64,000 nt of DNA from Turritopsis dohrnii (Eukaryota; Cnidaria; Hydrozoa; Anthoathecata; Oceaniidae), in the NCBI GenBank assembly GCA_027922465.2, contig BQMF02000340.1, positions 372,001 to 436,000 on the forward strand, read 5' to 3'. The notes below the pieces were generated by a model, which saw only the letters and a program-made list of their open reading frames with translations, ran no database searches and was not told where the DNA came from. The translations under genes were made by a program, and so were the position numbers. Shown piece by piece: positions 45,898 to 56,860 of this stretch. Each line of letters starts with the position of its first letter. Positions within the stretch are counted from its first letter, which is position 1.

Positions 45898-46395
45898 ATG
45901 TCTGAAAAGAAGCAACTCAACGACAAAGAAAAAATTACATTAATTGAATTTTATAAAAACAATTCTGTTTTGTGGGACAGTGATAACCTTTATCACAAAA
46001 ATGATAAAGCAAAAGAGCCCATAAAGTTTCGAGTTTCGAGGACATTGAAGATATCATTGATTATTTATTACCGCGAGAACCCCTCTCTGTGGAATTTCAA
46101 TTCTCAAGATTATAGAGATCGTATTTTACGAGAGGCTCTGATGGAGAAACTAGGTGAGCATTTTTCCGGAAAATTTACCATTTCTGAGCTGAAGACATGC
46201 TGGCATGATATCCTCGCCAAATACAAAAGAGAAAAACAGGAACATCAGAGCTGTATTTTTCAACTTGGAAACATTGCAATCAATCATTTTCTTTGCAACA
46301 ATTTACTGCCGGCGTCACTAAGAAGAGTTTCATGCGCATGCTATGGGACATGTTGCATTGCATGCGCATGCAAAAAAGCTCTAGTGGCGCCTTAG
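45898..46395 (+). CDS. MADF-domain protein of a non-autonomous Harbinger-type element
   Basis: Intact 165-aa frame. Residues about 8-30 (LNDKEKITLIEFYKNNSVLW) look like a partial MADF start. About 48-120 form a fuller MADF domain: LIIYYRENPSLWNFNSQDYR, EALMEKLGEHFSGKFTISEL, WHDILAKYKREKQEHQ. MADF proteins bind DNA; in Harbinger elements a Myb/MADF partner helps the transposase reach its ends. The last 24 or so residues, rich in Cys and Ala, are encoded by the right terminal repeat, and the stop lies 2 bp before the element's end. The gene therefore uses the terminal repeat as coding sequence. Whether it is expressed is unknown. Confidence 0.7.
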   Translation: MSEKKQLNDKEKITLIEFYKNNSVLWDSDNLYHKNDKAKEPIKFRVSRTLKISLIIYYRENPSLWNFNSQDYRDRILREALMEKLGEHFSGKFTISELKTCWHDILAKYKREKQEHQSCIFQLGNIAINHFLCNNLLPASLRRVSCACYGTCCIACACKKALVAP

Positions 46396-46397
46396 CT

Positions 46398-46949
46398 TAA
46401 CAGAGTTCAAAACATTCGAATTTGTTATTAAAGTGCAATGTAGAGTATTCTTTTTTCAGAATCTGCAGGAGGGGAACCTTTTTTCCTAGGAAATAAGTAC
46501 TCCCTTAAATAGATTTACTGGGAGTACAAATTTCCCAGAGGGGGTATCAATTTCCTAGATAAAAAGTACTGGGGAGTATACCTGGGAAATAAGTACTCCG
46601 GGAATACTTTTTTCCGGGGAGTACTTATTTTCTGTTACACCGGGCAGTATATGATAGTACTTAACAACAGATTCTATTCTTACTTGGAAAGGTAATTGCT
46701 AGTTGACAGTAGTCTCATCCTTGTTTGACAATCGTGCCCTCTGACAAAAATTTGAACCGCTCAAATCTCATCGAGATGAACATAAAGAGAAAGTGTTTGT
46801 ACGATCACAACGACAACCGAATTCTTCGTCCACGACCAATGAGCGATATATTTTACGGTGATCTCGATTTTAGCGAACAGTATACGAGAAGCGACTTTGT
46901 AGATCATAAAACGCCAGCAAATTTACAGACTATATAGACCAATACAGCT
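46398..46949. repeat. imperfect GGGAATAAGTACTCC repeats and flanks
   Basis: Between 46485 and 46640 variants of GGAAATAAGTACTCC occur five or six times in both orientations (GGAGTACTTATTT, GGGAGTATACCTGGG). At 46725-46937 is a 70-codon frame (MTIVPSDKNLNRSNLIEMNI...) with no motif I recognise; it could be an exon or chance. TTCAAAACATTCGAATTT occurs on both sides of the 898-bp element (45473 and 46407). Confidence 0.5.
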
Positions 46950-47294
46950 GTTTATCCTTGGTACCAACCTAGGGCATTGCCAGTGAGCCAGCAGGGCGGT
47001 CTACAACCAGTGGACAAGCCGGGCGCCGACTTTGACGTAAAGGCCTCACATGTTGTAGACTTTTTAAGTGCTACTTTTACTGTGAGAGATCCAACGCTGG
47101 AAGCGGCCGCACATTGTCGTTTGGCAAGCTAGGCGTTATGGGATCTAAGTTTACCCTCACCCCGACCACTATGCTTGAGGACGAACTAGTACTGGCAGAC
47201 TAGACATCCACACAGCTCGGATAGATGTTGCTATTTGTCCATTGTGTGCACCACAAGTACTATTATGAAGTATTGTGATATTGCACATATAGAC

Positions 47295-47328
<34 letters not shown>
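46950..47328. repeat. GC-richer retroposon-like repeat with (GTAA)n tail
   Basis: The base composition is clearly richer in G+C than the surroundings (GCCAGCAGGGCGGTC, GCCGGGCGCCGACTTT, GGAAGCGGCCGCAC). The sequence ends in AGACAGTAAGTAAGTAAGTA, a run of eight or so GTAA units at 47297-47328. The layout suggests a LINE 3' end or SINE, but neither pol III boxes nor protein motifs were identified. Confidence 0.5.
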
Positions 47329-47535
47329 GAATATCGAGTTCCTTATTTTCTATTTTACTGTTCCCGAATTTCTATCAATGATCCCAAAATTCTATTACTT
47401 ATTAGAATTTCGGGAACATGTTCCCAATTTTCTAATGATTAGCATTTTATGTTCCTGAAATTCTATTTGTGTTCCCGAATTTCAAGTTCTTGTTCCCGAA
47501 ATTCTAATATGGGGTTCCCTATTTTCTAAGTGTGA
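47329..47535. repeat. clustered GTTCCCGAAATTCTA motif in both orientations
   Basis: About eight imperfect copies: TTCCTTATTTTCTA, GTTCCCGAATTTCTA, ATCCCAAAATTCTA, GTTCCCAATTTTCTA, GTTCCTGAAATTCTA, GTTCCCGAATTTCAA, GTTCCCGAAATTCTA and GTTCCCTATTTTCTA. One reverse copy (TAGAATTTCGGGAAC) is at 47402. Spacing is irregular, 20-35 bp. Confidence 0.75.
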
Positions 47536-48267
47536 CGGCTGCCGTGTGTTTCGTATTTTTTATTATATATATAGAGCCCAGGTAAACTTCGAGTCGTAAG
47601 TTGCGTAAGTTATATGAGCTGCACAAAACTACGGTGGGCGATAACCGGGAAAGTAAGAATTTTTTTCGTTTTTATTTTAAACACAGGACCATGTTGACGG
47701 AAAAAATTATATTTCAAGTGTATTTAAAAATACTGATGTGCCATTCTGTAAAAACATTGAATATAGAATAGATTAGTGTCAGATCCAAAATAGTTTTTAC
47801 TGTACAATCCTTCTGCGTAATTTACACTCAAGCAACACATTTTTTTTCACAAACACCATTTTGACGTATTTTTTGACAGTATTATTTTGATATATTTCAC
47901 AGATTAAGCGGTATGCGCATGAGCACATTCTGCATTGGTTATAAACTTGAAACACGCATATCAAAACTTTGAACCACGAAGCAAAAAAGAAAGTCTAATT
48001 CCATCGCACATTTTGAAAAGTGATTGAAAATGTGTGGAAAAAAAAGCGTCAAAATGAATTTGTTTTTGTAGATCCCACTCACAATCCTTCCTAATGATAA
48101 TGTATCTAACTGTGAGACATCTGATTTGGTGCGTTTTTTTTAACTTTTTGTTAGTTTTGTATCATATTAGCAGCTAATACAAAAAAATAAAAAAATAAAA
48201 TCAAGTAGCCCTATTACTTATATATTATTGTATATAAGATTGAAAAAACAAATTTTTCTATGATATA
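47536..48267. other. intergenic, no gene recognised
   Basis: AT-rich, nothing supported. Confidence 0.35.
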
Positions 48268-48791
48268 CGGTAAATCCTCTATTAAACGCCCTCCCTCTTT
48301 TAAGCTCCTCCCTCCAATAAACCACCCCCTAATAGGTGGAAACTTTAATAAGTGGCGCCGTAGTATAGTGGTTATCACTCTCGTATTTCATGCGGGAGAT
48401 CGGGGTTCAATTCCCCTTGGCGGCGATTCACCTTGCGCGAGTGAATGTACCATAGCGCCGGGTCGACCCATGCCATGTGAGGGAAATTGGGTAGATATTA
48501 CATCGGGTGTTGCAGGAGGGCATCCAGAAGAGCACAGCCCCTTGATTGGGTTTGTGTCACTCATGAGAGTGTCAAATACTTCGGGGCCTCCAACCTAAGC
48601 CGTGGCCCCTCCTGGAAAGCAGATGCAGTAGCAACTGAGTGAGGCTAGCCACGTAAAACAATACCAAATAAATAATAAATAAATAAATAATAAGCGCCAA
48701 TAAGCCCCTTCCCCTCTAATAAGCGCTCCACCCTAACTTAAAAGGTGAAGAATTTAGTAAGCGACTCAGGCGCTTAATTGAGTATTTGCCG
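48268..48791. mobile_element. TA-flanked MITE carrying a SINE insertion
   Basis: Ends CGGTAAATCCTCTATTAAAC and, in reverse complement, CGGCAAATACTCAATTAAGC, flanked by TA. Subterminal AAGCTCCTCCCTCCAATAAA and CCTCTAATAAGCGCTCC repeats line both sides. Without the SINE the element would be about 180 bp. Confidence 0.7.
48354..48697 (+). mobile_element. tRNA-derived SINE
   Basis: The head is tRNA-like: A box TAGTATAGTGGTTATCACT, an anticodon arm with loop ATTTCAT (anticodon TTC, Glu), and B box GGGGTTCAATTCCCC. The acceptor arms GGCGCCG / TGGCGGC pair at most positions. A tRNA-unrelated body follows, containing GCAGGAGGGCATCCAGAAGA, then an A-rich tail of AAATAAAT units. AATAAG on both sides (48346-48351 and 48690s) is a likely target duplication, within the host MITE. 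It is not a functional tRNA gene because the acceptor is imperfect and the body follows directly. Confidence 0.8.
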
Positions 48792-49225
48792 TATGCAAAC
48801 TGGAAAAAAGTTACAAATGGACTCATAATACATTGATGCAATTGCTTTAAAGCGTTTGACCTAATTTCCAGTTATTAATTTCTCTGTAGCGAATTATTGG
48901 TTTCTTCATTCTATGTATCTTCATGGCATTTTGGACGATCTCATTAAAGTAAATAATTCGATTAAAACTCAAGGAAAATGTATATTTTATGGAATAATAA
49001 CGGAATACTAAGTTTCATTGTTAAACTTCAAAAATCAAGCTAAATATTGTCTTCACGTACACAATATTAGGCATTTTAAGTTATAAATAAATGTATTAGT
49101 CAATTATTACTGAATGACTTAATGAATGAATTATTTATTTAATAATTACTATCAACTATTTATTTGACAGTTCTGTAAAGTACATCTTTGCTAGAATCGT
49201 AAGCATGCGTTGTTTCTGTTAGATA
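48792..49225. other. 5' flank of the recombinase-like gene
   Basis: AT-rich; no repeat or gene recognised. The promoter of the following plus-strand gene may lie here, but no specific element can be supported. Confidence 0.3.
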
Positions 49226-52200
49226 ATGCAGCGAAATTCGTCTTGTTTTCAGTTACTTTGTAACAAATTACAGGTTGGAACGTATGAATCTCAAGGCCAT
49301 AGTGGTCCGATGATGCATGAAGAAATGAAAAAGGTATAAATTATGAATCTACGTTTACATTTATGCAAGTGAATTCTTTTGTCATAAAGACAGAATAACT
49401 AACAATGCTTTTTAGTTATGTACAATATGCTTGAAAGAAACATTTGGAGCCGGAAAGCATTGCACAAAACATCAGTGTGGAGACAATATTGACGAACGTA
49501 TATTTTGTGAAGAATGTCTTGATGCACATGTTTGCCGAAAAGTTATGGAATCGCAACCGGTATTTTTGCAATATTTGTTTTAATTCAATTGCTTTCATTA
49601 GAGCATAACTATCAAAAATTTTGATGGTTAAACTTAATTCTGAACTTAACTCCTAGATTGCTCCTAGACCAACCTGTTGCTGTGATTGATGCTGAAATTA
49701 GAACAGGTATACCCATACATCAATTTTACGTCAATATTTCAATTATCTGAAGTGTTGATAGTGTTACCTTAAATTTAGATGAAAATTGGCTATCCAAAAT
49801 AGATGAATTTGATGATAATCAGATGGATTGTAAGCTCATGCTCATCTAAATTTTTGACATTCTAGTTTGAATTACTTCAACCTAAACTATTTTCTTAACT
49901 TTAGTTTCACGTATGACAGAAAAGGCTTTGTATGATACTGATATTTTACTAGAAAAGAAATTGACTCCAGAGTTATTAGAAAAATTTATACTTGTTGCGA
50001 AACCATTCATAAACGAAATAATCAATAAAACAAGAAAAAATTGGAGATACTCTGTTATGACTGGAGAAAAGATTTTGGTTGGAGGAAAACGAATAATGAA
50101 GCACCACCTTACGAGTATGGGATATGCTTACGGTGGAATTCCAGACGAAATAGAACAAAAACTTCTGGAAAGGCTAAATGAATTATATCCCAATCTGTTT
50201 GATGTTTGCATGAAAGTCCTTGCTCCAACTATTCGAATTTGGATTTTGATCAGCATAGCAGAGTTAACTGCACCACAGGCTCGATATTACTTAGAAAATG
50301 GTGGTTGTAAGTTTAATTTTGTATATAGCTCCAGAAAACTAATTAATTTTATTCATATTATGACTTATTTATTCCAGGCGGACTACCAGCTTCGGATTTA
50401 TCAGAGTTTTCATCTGAAGAAGCGATTTCACCAAACGATGTAAAAGGTATATTTTGTTAAATGTGACATTGCTTCCATAATTTCTTTTCAGAATAAACAA
50501 CATTAAAATTGTTTCTAACCAGGTGATTTCTATGATATAGGTAGTTCCTTACAACCAAAAATTGCGACTGGTTCAATCATTTTGGAGGAAAATTACGTAT
50601 GTCTCATAATAACTTTGAGAATACTTCGATGCTGTATGTATGAATGTGTAGCCACCCTATAGAGGTCCTTTAGAAATTTTTGTGGAGTTATAATCCCTAA
50701 CGAAATCAACTATGATGAATCAATAAACTTTGTTTAACACTTAAGAAGCGTGTGAAAGCATCTGAAGGGCTTGCGTTTCCACTAACCACTTTAAAATGCA
50801 GGTAGTGAGAAGGCTGGATTAATAGTTTTTACTAAAGTCTGTTCAAAAAAAATGTGCACTTCCTACATTTTTATGAATATCTCATAATCTATCTGTTCAA
50901 TTTTGAAAAGTAAACCCTCTTTGGAAAGATACGACTTAGTGGAATGTCATGAAATTTTAAATTATGAAAATAATGAAGAAATGAAGAAGCAAGGGGAAGA
51001 AGAAAAAAATCGGCTTTTTTTCTACGATAGCTATGAAGCTGATTTTCAGTAAGATGAAACTTCAATCTTTTCTGATTACAAAAATATAAAAATATTTCTC
51101 AAAAGTAAAGTTTTAACAAAGTTATGAGGGACCAAAGAGACCCATGTAAACAAAGCCAAAATAGACGAAAAATCACAAATAGACGGGGGTAACGCGTTTG
51201 TAAGTAATTAATTGGTGTTATGTCTTACGAAGTAATTACGAAATTCAACAAAGTGAGAAAAATCACTCTTAGGGGAGTTGTTTGCATTTCTTTTGTTTTA
51301 TGTACAGCAATTTTAATTTTCTAGTTCATGTTTGTAATGTGATGGAGCTTTAGAAAAGAATCATGCTTTGATTTTTTGAGGCCATGCGAAAACTTTTATT
51401 GAAAAAATGCTATGAAACGCAAATTCGTATTGTTCTATTAAGGTTTAAATAAAAAAATGTTTACAAAAGTTCATTGTCAGAGCTATCAACATAAATTAAA
51501 TCATCGTTATCCGAATCATCAGAATAATCTGGTTCAAAGTCACTTTCACCGAGATCAATGATAACAGGTTCTACTAATGGAACATTATCACCACCAAAAT
51601 CAATTTTCCGAAAACTTTCCTCAACTTTTAAAGTATGCGCAATAACCTTTTGCCAATTTTCAGCCGTTACATTCTGCAAAGCTTCATTTACAAGCTTCTG
51701 GACATCCGCAATTTTAAACGTTGTATTTTTCTTAGCAACCTCAGTTTTTACTTGTGCCCAAATCAGTTCAATGGCATTCAATTCCGAGTGACCAACGGGA
51801 AGTCTAAGAATTCTGATGTCTTTGTTGTTCTGTTGACAATACTTTTTTGTGATCGACTCCAATTGATATTCCTTTACGATGTTTAACGATTTCACCTTTT
51901 GCAAAAGAATCGGAATTGTTTCTTTTTCAATAAATGGAACATTTTTCTTTGTGAGCCAATCTTGAATTGGCTTTTTACGCCATGATGTATTCGGGACTTT
52001 CGATTCCTCTGTCTGTCTGGAGTGGTATTTGGCGTTGTCGATTAAAACCAATGATTTGTTCGGCAGTGAAGGCAAAACTTTCTTTTCCCACCAATTTTCA
52101 AAATGAGGACCATTCATTTCTTTATGGTAATCACTGGAATCTTTTACACCAACAAAGCATTCACCGCAATCAGGAAGGAAACCATCTTTTGACCCGATAT

Positions 52201-55200
52201 TATTGATGATTAGGCGTTTCCCTTGGCCCTGAGGAACATCAAGACCACCAGACCAAGTGATTTGTCCCAATAAATCGTCGGTTGTTTCACTTTGCCAAAC
52301 ATATTCAGTGGTATGGTTGGCATTGCACCAGGTCTCGTCTTGGTAGTAGATGTGGTAACCTTCTGTTCTATACTTTTCGATTGCCATCAAAAATTTGTGT
52401 CGGCTTACAACTATATCCAGCCGCTGGTAAATATTCATTTTCTTCTTTCGTTTTATGTAAGCAAATCCGAGTGTCTTCAGTGTAGTGTATAGCGTTGTTC
52501 GACCAATTTTAGGAAACGATTCGATTTTTCGAATTTCTGCGTGAATTATGTCCAATGTTGGAATTTGTGGTGGATTTCTTTTGTAGTAGCCCAGAACCAT
52601 TCTTGACAGCAAACTTTTTGCGAAGTCATCCAGTTTAATTTCCGGTCTCCCCCTTTGCTCTGTATCCAAAATGTCATCCTTCCTGATGTTGAACACACTT
52701 CTTCTCGAGACTTTGCAAATTCTACTTGTTTCGGAAGCTTTGTTGTGTGTACCAAAAACAGGTATGCCATTTTTTTGCCGATCGATAGCTTTTCCGACCC
52801 ATTCATCAACGTTTTTTATAAGAACTTTATTTTCATCAGAAAAATGTGTCTTTTTAGAGCCGGTTGGATGAGGACGCTTTCTTAAGTTCCTTTCCTCCGA
52901 CATGATTTTCATTAAAAAATTATAAGTTGTTGAGGGAATTTTATACCAATATGTTTTCCCGGGAATGGTTAAAATATCAAATCCTGAGAGTATTTTGAAA
53001 GGAATAATCACGATTGGCACGTTAAAATAACAACAAGAAATTATCGACTATTTAATAGTTATTTGACTTTTTTATGAGCCACTAAATGATCTTAAATCAA
53101 AGCATAAGTCGCTTGTTAATTATCCGAAGCATTGCCCTCATGGGATTTGCAGTTAGAATTTATCGATACCCCCGTCTATTTGTGATTTTTCGTCTATTTT
53201 GGCTTTGTTTACATGGGTCTCTTTGGTCCCTCATAACTTTGTTAAAACTTTACTTTTGAGAAATATTTTTATATTTTTGTAATCAGAAAAGATTGAAGTT
53301 TCATCTTACTGAAAATCAGCTTCATAGCTATCGTAGAAAAAAAGCCGATTTTTTTCTTCTTCCCCTTGCTTCTTCATTTCTTCATTATTTTCATAATTTA
53401 AAATTTCATGACATTCCACTAAGTCGTATCTTTCCAAAGAGGGTTTACTTTTCAAAATTGAACAGATAGATTATGAGATATTCATAAAAATGTAGGAAGT
53501 GCACATTTTTTTTGAACAGACTTTAACACTAATCACTGTTTTATATTGCAGGAAGATATACCAATGGAAATCCCCAAAGTTTCAGAAAGGTACTTATCGC
53601 ATACGCTTTTGATAGATTTATACTTTAGCCTTTTTTATGTTTAATTGTTCGACATTTTATCAATGTAATTCATTAGTTAAATTTTCTAACAGGGAAGCTG
53701 ATTCAGAGCCAACTGCAGAAACAGAAAACAGAAGCAAAACGTTGATGGTAAACGGCTGGTAAGAATATCTAATGTGCTGTCAGAAAAGTTGATTTCCTAA
53801 TTTTTAACGTTTTTCTTGTACAAAGTATTACTTTATCTTATAATTCTTAGGATGAAATGAAAGATTTACTTACAGCATTATATTCCGGAGATGTATTAAA
53901 GGCAACAGAGTTAAAATTTTTTTTTTAGAACTTCTCAACTTGGAAAACAGTTCAATGATTTAAAATTATAGTTTCTTTTCGTTGTAGTCATTCAAAACAT
54001 GGATTGAGAATAACACTTCGGAAGCTAGTGTAGTTCCAAATCCAGTCAAAAGAAAACGCAGAACTAAGTGCCCGTATTGTGGCGTTGAACGTGTTGATCT
54101 GAAGCTTCATTTGATAAAAATCCACAAGATAGCTGATGAACAAGCCCTAAGTCTAAAGAGTCAGTTCAAAATGTACAAGCAGAGAGCAAAATTACCTCCC
54201 GAACAAAGGAAAACAAAACCACGACATCATCCGCGTAAATGTTGTCCTGTGAAAGGCTGTTCAAAGGTAAGCTTTTTCATTGATCAGAATGTTTAGGCAT
54301 ATTAACATTTGTAACTCGTTTTCTATTGTTGTACCCATTTAGGTTGTTCGAAGAATAGACAACCATTTACGGGATACCCACAAAATCAAGGACAATGTTT
54401 TGTTTTCTCGCTTGAAGAAGTCGTCGGTAGTAGAATTGGATAGCGAGGAGGAAGACAACGGTAATAGCGAGACAAGCGATGAAGACCTTCTTGAAATCGA
54501 ACATTTCAAAGATTCTGCAAGGAAATATGGCTTCAAAGAATTTCAGTCTATAGCTAATAGAGATAGCGAAGAAATGGACTCTGATTCTGATGCTGATTAC
54601 ATCGAAGAAAAAGTGATCAAGATTGCTAAATTAAAAGATAAAAAGAAAGCCACAGCTTTAAAGAAACTAGGTTTGTATTAAAAGTGTTTCAAAAATTGCT
54701 ATCATCCAATATTATCATTTTTTAAGATACATGGTTGCATTTTTTTATTTTGAAGGGAACGACGCAGAAAAAATTGGAGAAAATGGCAATTCACTTGAAG
54801 GGACATTGCAACCGATACATGAAAAAACAGCACAGAAAGGTTTGACTTTATAGTTCTTCTTCCTTTTTGATTGATGTCAGTGGTAATTACATTGTCAAAC
54901 AAATATTATACATTTGTGTTACACTAAATTACAGACTCTGCTACATCCTACTACACGCGATTCAGAATTAACACCAGAAGAAATTAACAGCAAACCAATT
55001 TTGTTGGACAAAGCATTGGATGATGTGGATAGTAAGTCTGTATTTTGTTTCAGATATTTGTAAGAACGTAATCTCCTTTATAATAATCCATTTACTCATT
55101 TTGCTGCATTTTCCTCTTTTCTTTACTCTACTGTTTAACATTTAGTTTATGCATAGTGACGTCATGATTTACGCATTTAAATGCTAAAGCTGATCTTGTT

Positions 55201-56860
55201 TTTTGTAGTTCTCAGTGACGATGAAGATGAAGAGGTTGGTTTTATATTAACGCCAAATAATGCAGACAAGCTAATGAATTCGTTCAGAAAATGGCAAGAA
55301 AGCGTTGATGGCAGGTTAAAAACATCAAGAGATGCTATGCAGCGCTCACGCCAAGTACTGTACATTTGGAAATGTGTCAGTAACGACAAATTTGATATCG
55401 CATCATTGTTTTCAAAGGAGGCAATCCGAGGTAGTTTTCTAAATCAGTTTGATAAAATCAGAACACCTGGCACCGTCCGCAACTATCTTCTGGCTCTCCG
55501 GTTCTTCTTTGAATTTATGTTGTGTGACAAGCCATATTTAGAACAATGTCAAAGGTTGCAAAAAATAATTTCTAATTGGATATCAAATTATCAAAAACGA
55601 TTAAATATACGGAAATATGAATGTCAAGTCGAAGATCTCCATCATTTAATATCTGCCGAAGACTTAGTCAAGTTTGACAACTCAAACTTAGTAAAGGATA
55701 GCGAAACAGCAATCCGACAGAGTATGTTTTCGAATGCTCCACTACAAGTCCAAGTATTCTCAAAATGCAGAGATTACATTATGACATCTTTGATATTGGG
55801 TAATGCTTCCAGGCCTGGTGCGATACATAATATGACACTTCAAGAGTTTCAGAATGCCCAGGAATCAGAAAATGGAACCCACGTAGTTTATGTGAAAACT
55901 CACAAAACAGCTGCCACTTCGGGCCCAGCTATGATTGTGTTCTCCACTCAATTGTTTAAACTAAGCCATTATTATGTAAAACACATACGTAATAAACTTC
56001 CCGGAATTGAAACGTCACAAAGTTCGCATATGTTTGTTATTTGGTCGGGAAGAAATATGACAGCGTCAATGGTTGGAGATCAGTTCAACAGCTACTTCTC
56101 CAGATCAATCAATCTTAATCTGCTAGAAAAGCAGAGAAGAAGGTTTACTACAACTTTAGTGCGAAAAAGTTTCGTATCCAAGGCTCACTCTACGGCTCCA
56201 AACATGAAGCAAGATCTCAGTAACATGATGTGCCACAGTCTCGATACAGCTAAAAGATCTTACTTTTTGCAAGAAAAGGCAAAGAACGTATCGAAAACAT
56301 ACAAGACAATGCAAAATGTTATGCGGTCAAACATTTCACAAAACAATGAAGATCACAACATGCAATTAAGATGTATTTACAAGGAGGTTCTTCAATCGAA
56401 TGAAAACATAACGATTGACACTGTGCGAGCAAAAGCAGATTGCATTGTTGATATTCCGATGTCAGAGAAACAAATTAGAGATAAGTTAAGGTATATAAAA
56501 AAGCAGAAGAGCCTTAATGACACAAGCGAGCATCTTGATCATGTAGACGTAAACGATGCAGATTTTGGAGAGGAAAAAAATAATACAGATACTGATGATA
56601 GCGAGGCGGATATTGATAGTGTCAAAGATTGTTATATTGCTAAAGCTAGGGTTCAATACCTTCCTGATGAAGTGAAGTTAATACAAAAATGCTTCATGGA
56701 CATGATCTATGGGTCACACTTAGTAACGCAAAAAACAGTGAATGAAGTTGTGGAAAAATCATCATCACTAAAGCTGTTCGTTCAGAAATACAGTTTCCAA
56801 AGACTTATGATAAAGATAAGAACAGAAAAGAAGAACTTTATGAATTCAAGAAAACGTTAA
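49226..56860 (+). CDS. zinc-finger tyrosine-recombinase-like protein, about 15 exons
   Basis: Exons inferred from splice sites: 49226-49333, 49416-49559, 49657-49706, 49779-49829, 49905-50303, 50378-50446, 50523-50596, 53552-53589, 53693-53747, 53851-53892, 53988-54266, 54343-54670, 54756-54839, 54935-55031, 55209-56860; roughly 1150 aa. The N-terminus has a Cys/His cluster (LCTICLKETF, CTKHQCG, CEECLDAHVC). Exons 11-12 encode two zinc-finger-like motifs (KCPYCGVERVDLKLHLIKIH; CCPVKGCSKVVRRIDNHLRD). The last exon holds a tyrosine-recombinase fold: GNASRPGAI (catalytic Arg, codon 55810), VKTHKTA (Lys, 55904), TTLVRKS (second Arg), and MCHSLDTAKRSYF with His (56234) and nucleophile Tyr (56261). 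Phase fails at the exon 2/3 and 13/14 joins, so either exons are misplaced or the gene is damaged. A Crypton or a domesticated Crypton-like host gene are both possible. Intron 7 contains a young Tc1/mariner-type insertion. Confidence 0.7.
50835..53523. mobile_element. Tc1/mariner-superfamily element, apparently intact (2689 bp)
   Basis: Left end AAGTCTGTTCAAAAAAAATG; the right end is the same in reverse complement. TA is duplicated at 50833-50834 and 53524-53525. The terminal inverted repeats are 357 bp each (50835-51191 and 53167-53523) and, compared by eye, show no differences. Between them lies one intact transposase gene on the minus strand. It sits in an intron of the recombinase-like gene, opposite to its direction. 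Confidence 0.92.
51461..52903 (-). CDS. IS630/Tc1/mariner-superfamily transposase with long D-E spacing
   Basis: 480 aa from the ATG of MSEERNLRKRP; the frame is open 39 codons further upstream, but that part is not protein-like. The N-terminal half has a helix-turn-helix (SETSRICKVSRRSVFNIRK, 57-75), a GRPEIKLDDF linker typical of the group, and a second DNA-binding region (IGRTTLYTTLKTLGF). The catalytic core has YYQDETWCN (Asp189), LVLIDNAKYHS (Asp289) and PVGHSELNAIELIWAQVK (Glu374). The gap of 84 residues between the last two acids is far above the 34-35 of classical Tc1/mariner because of a helical insertion (about 300-358). This resembles the DD82E group (named Sailor, as I recall). 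The C-terminus is strongly acidic (DYSDDSDNDD). No stops or shifts; an active enzyme is likely. Confidence 0.9.
   Translation of the reverse strand: MSEERNLRKRPHPTGSKKTHFSDENKVLIKNVDEWVGKAIDRQKNGIPVFGTHNKASETSRICKVSRRSVFNIRKDDILDTEQRGRPEIKLDDFAKSLLSRMVLGYYKRNPPQIPTLDIIHAEIRKIESFPKIGRTTLYTTLKTLGFAYIKRKKKMNIYQRLDIVVSRHKFLMAIEKYRTEGYHIYYQDETWCNANHTTEYVWQSETTDDLLGQITWSGGLDVPQGQGKRLIINNIGSKDGFLPDCGECFVGVKDSSDYHKEMNGPHFENWWEKKVLPSLPNKSLVLIDNAKYHSRQTEESKVPNTSWRKKPIQDWLTKKNVPFIEKETIPILLQKVKSLNIVKEYQLESITKKYCQQNNKDIRILRLPVGHSELNAIELIWAQVKTEVAKKNTTFKIADVQKLVNEALQNVTAENWQKVIAHTLKVEESFRKIDFGGDNVPLVEPVIIDLGESDFEPDYSDDSDNDDLIYVDSSDNELL

Larger units (their letters stand above)
45500..46397. mobile_element. 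Harbinger-type element with MADF gene (898 bp)
   Basis: Terminal repeats AGCTAAGGCGCCACTAGAGC (left; the same sequence in reverse complement at the right) continue through TTTTTT-CATGCGCATGCAATGCAACA for about 50 bp. TAA flanks both sides (45497-45499, 46398-46400). The TWA target and the MADF passenger point to PIF/Harbinger. No transposase is present, so it depends on another copy. It sits just upstream of the broken Ginger-like gene. Confidence 0.75.

Noticed and set aside
48354..48430. tRNA-Glu gene
   Set aside because: The acceptor stem is imperfect and a SINE body and A-rich tail follow directly with a target duplication, so it is a tRNA-derived SINE head.
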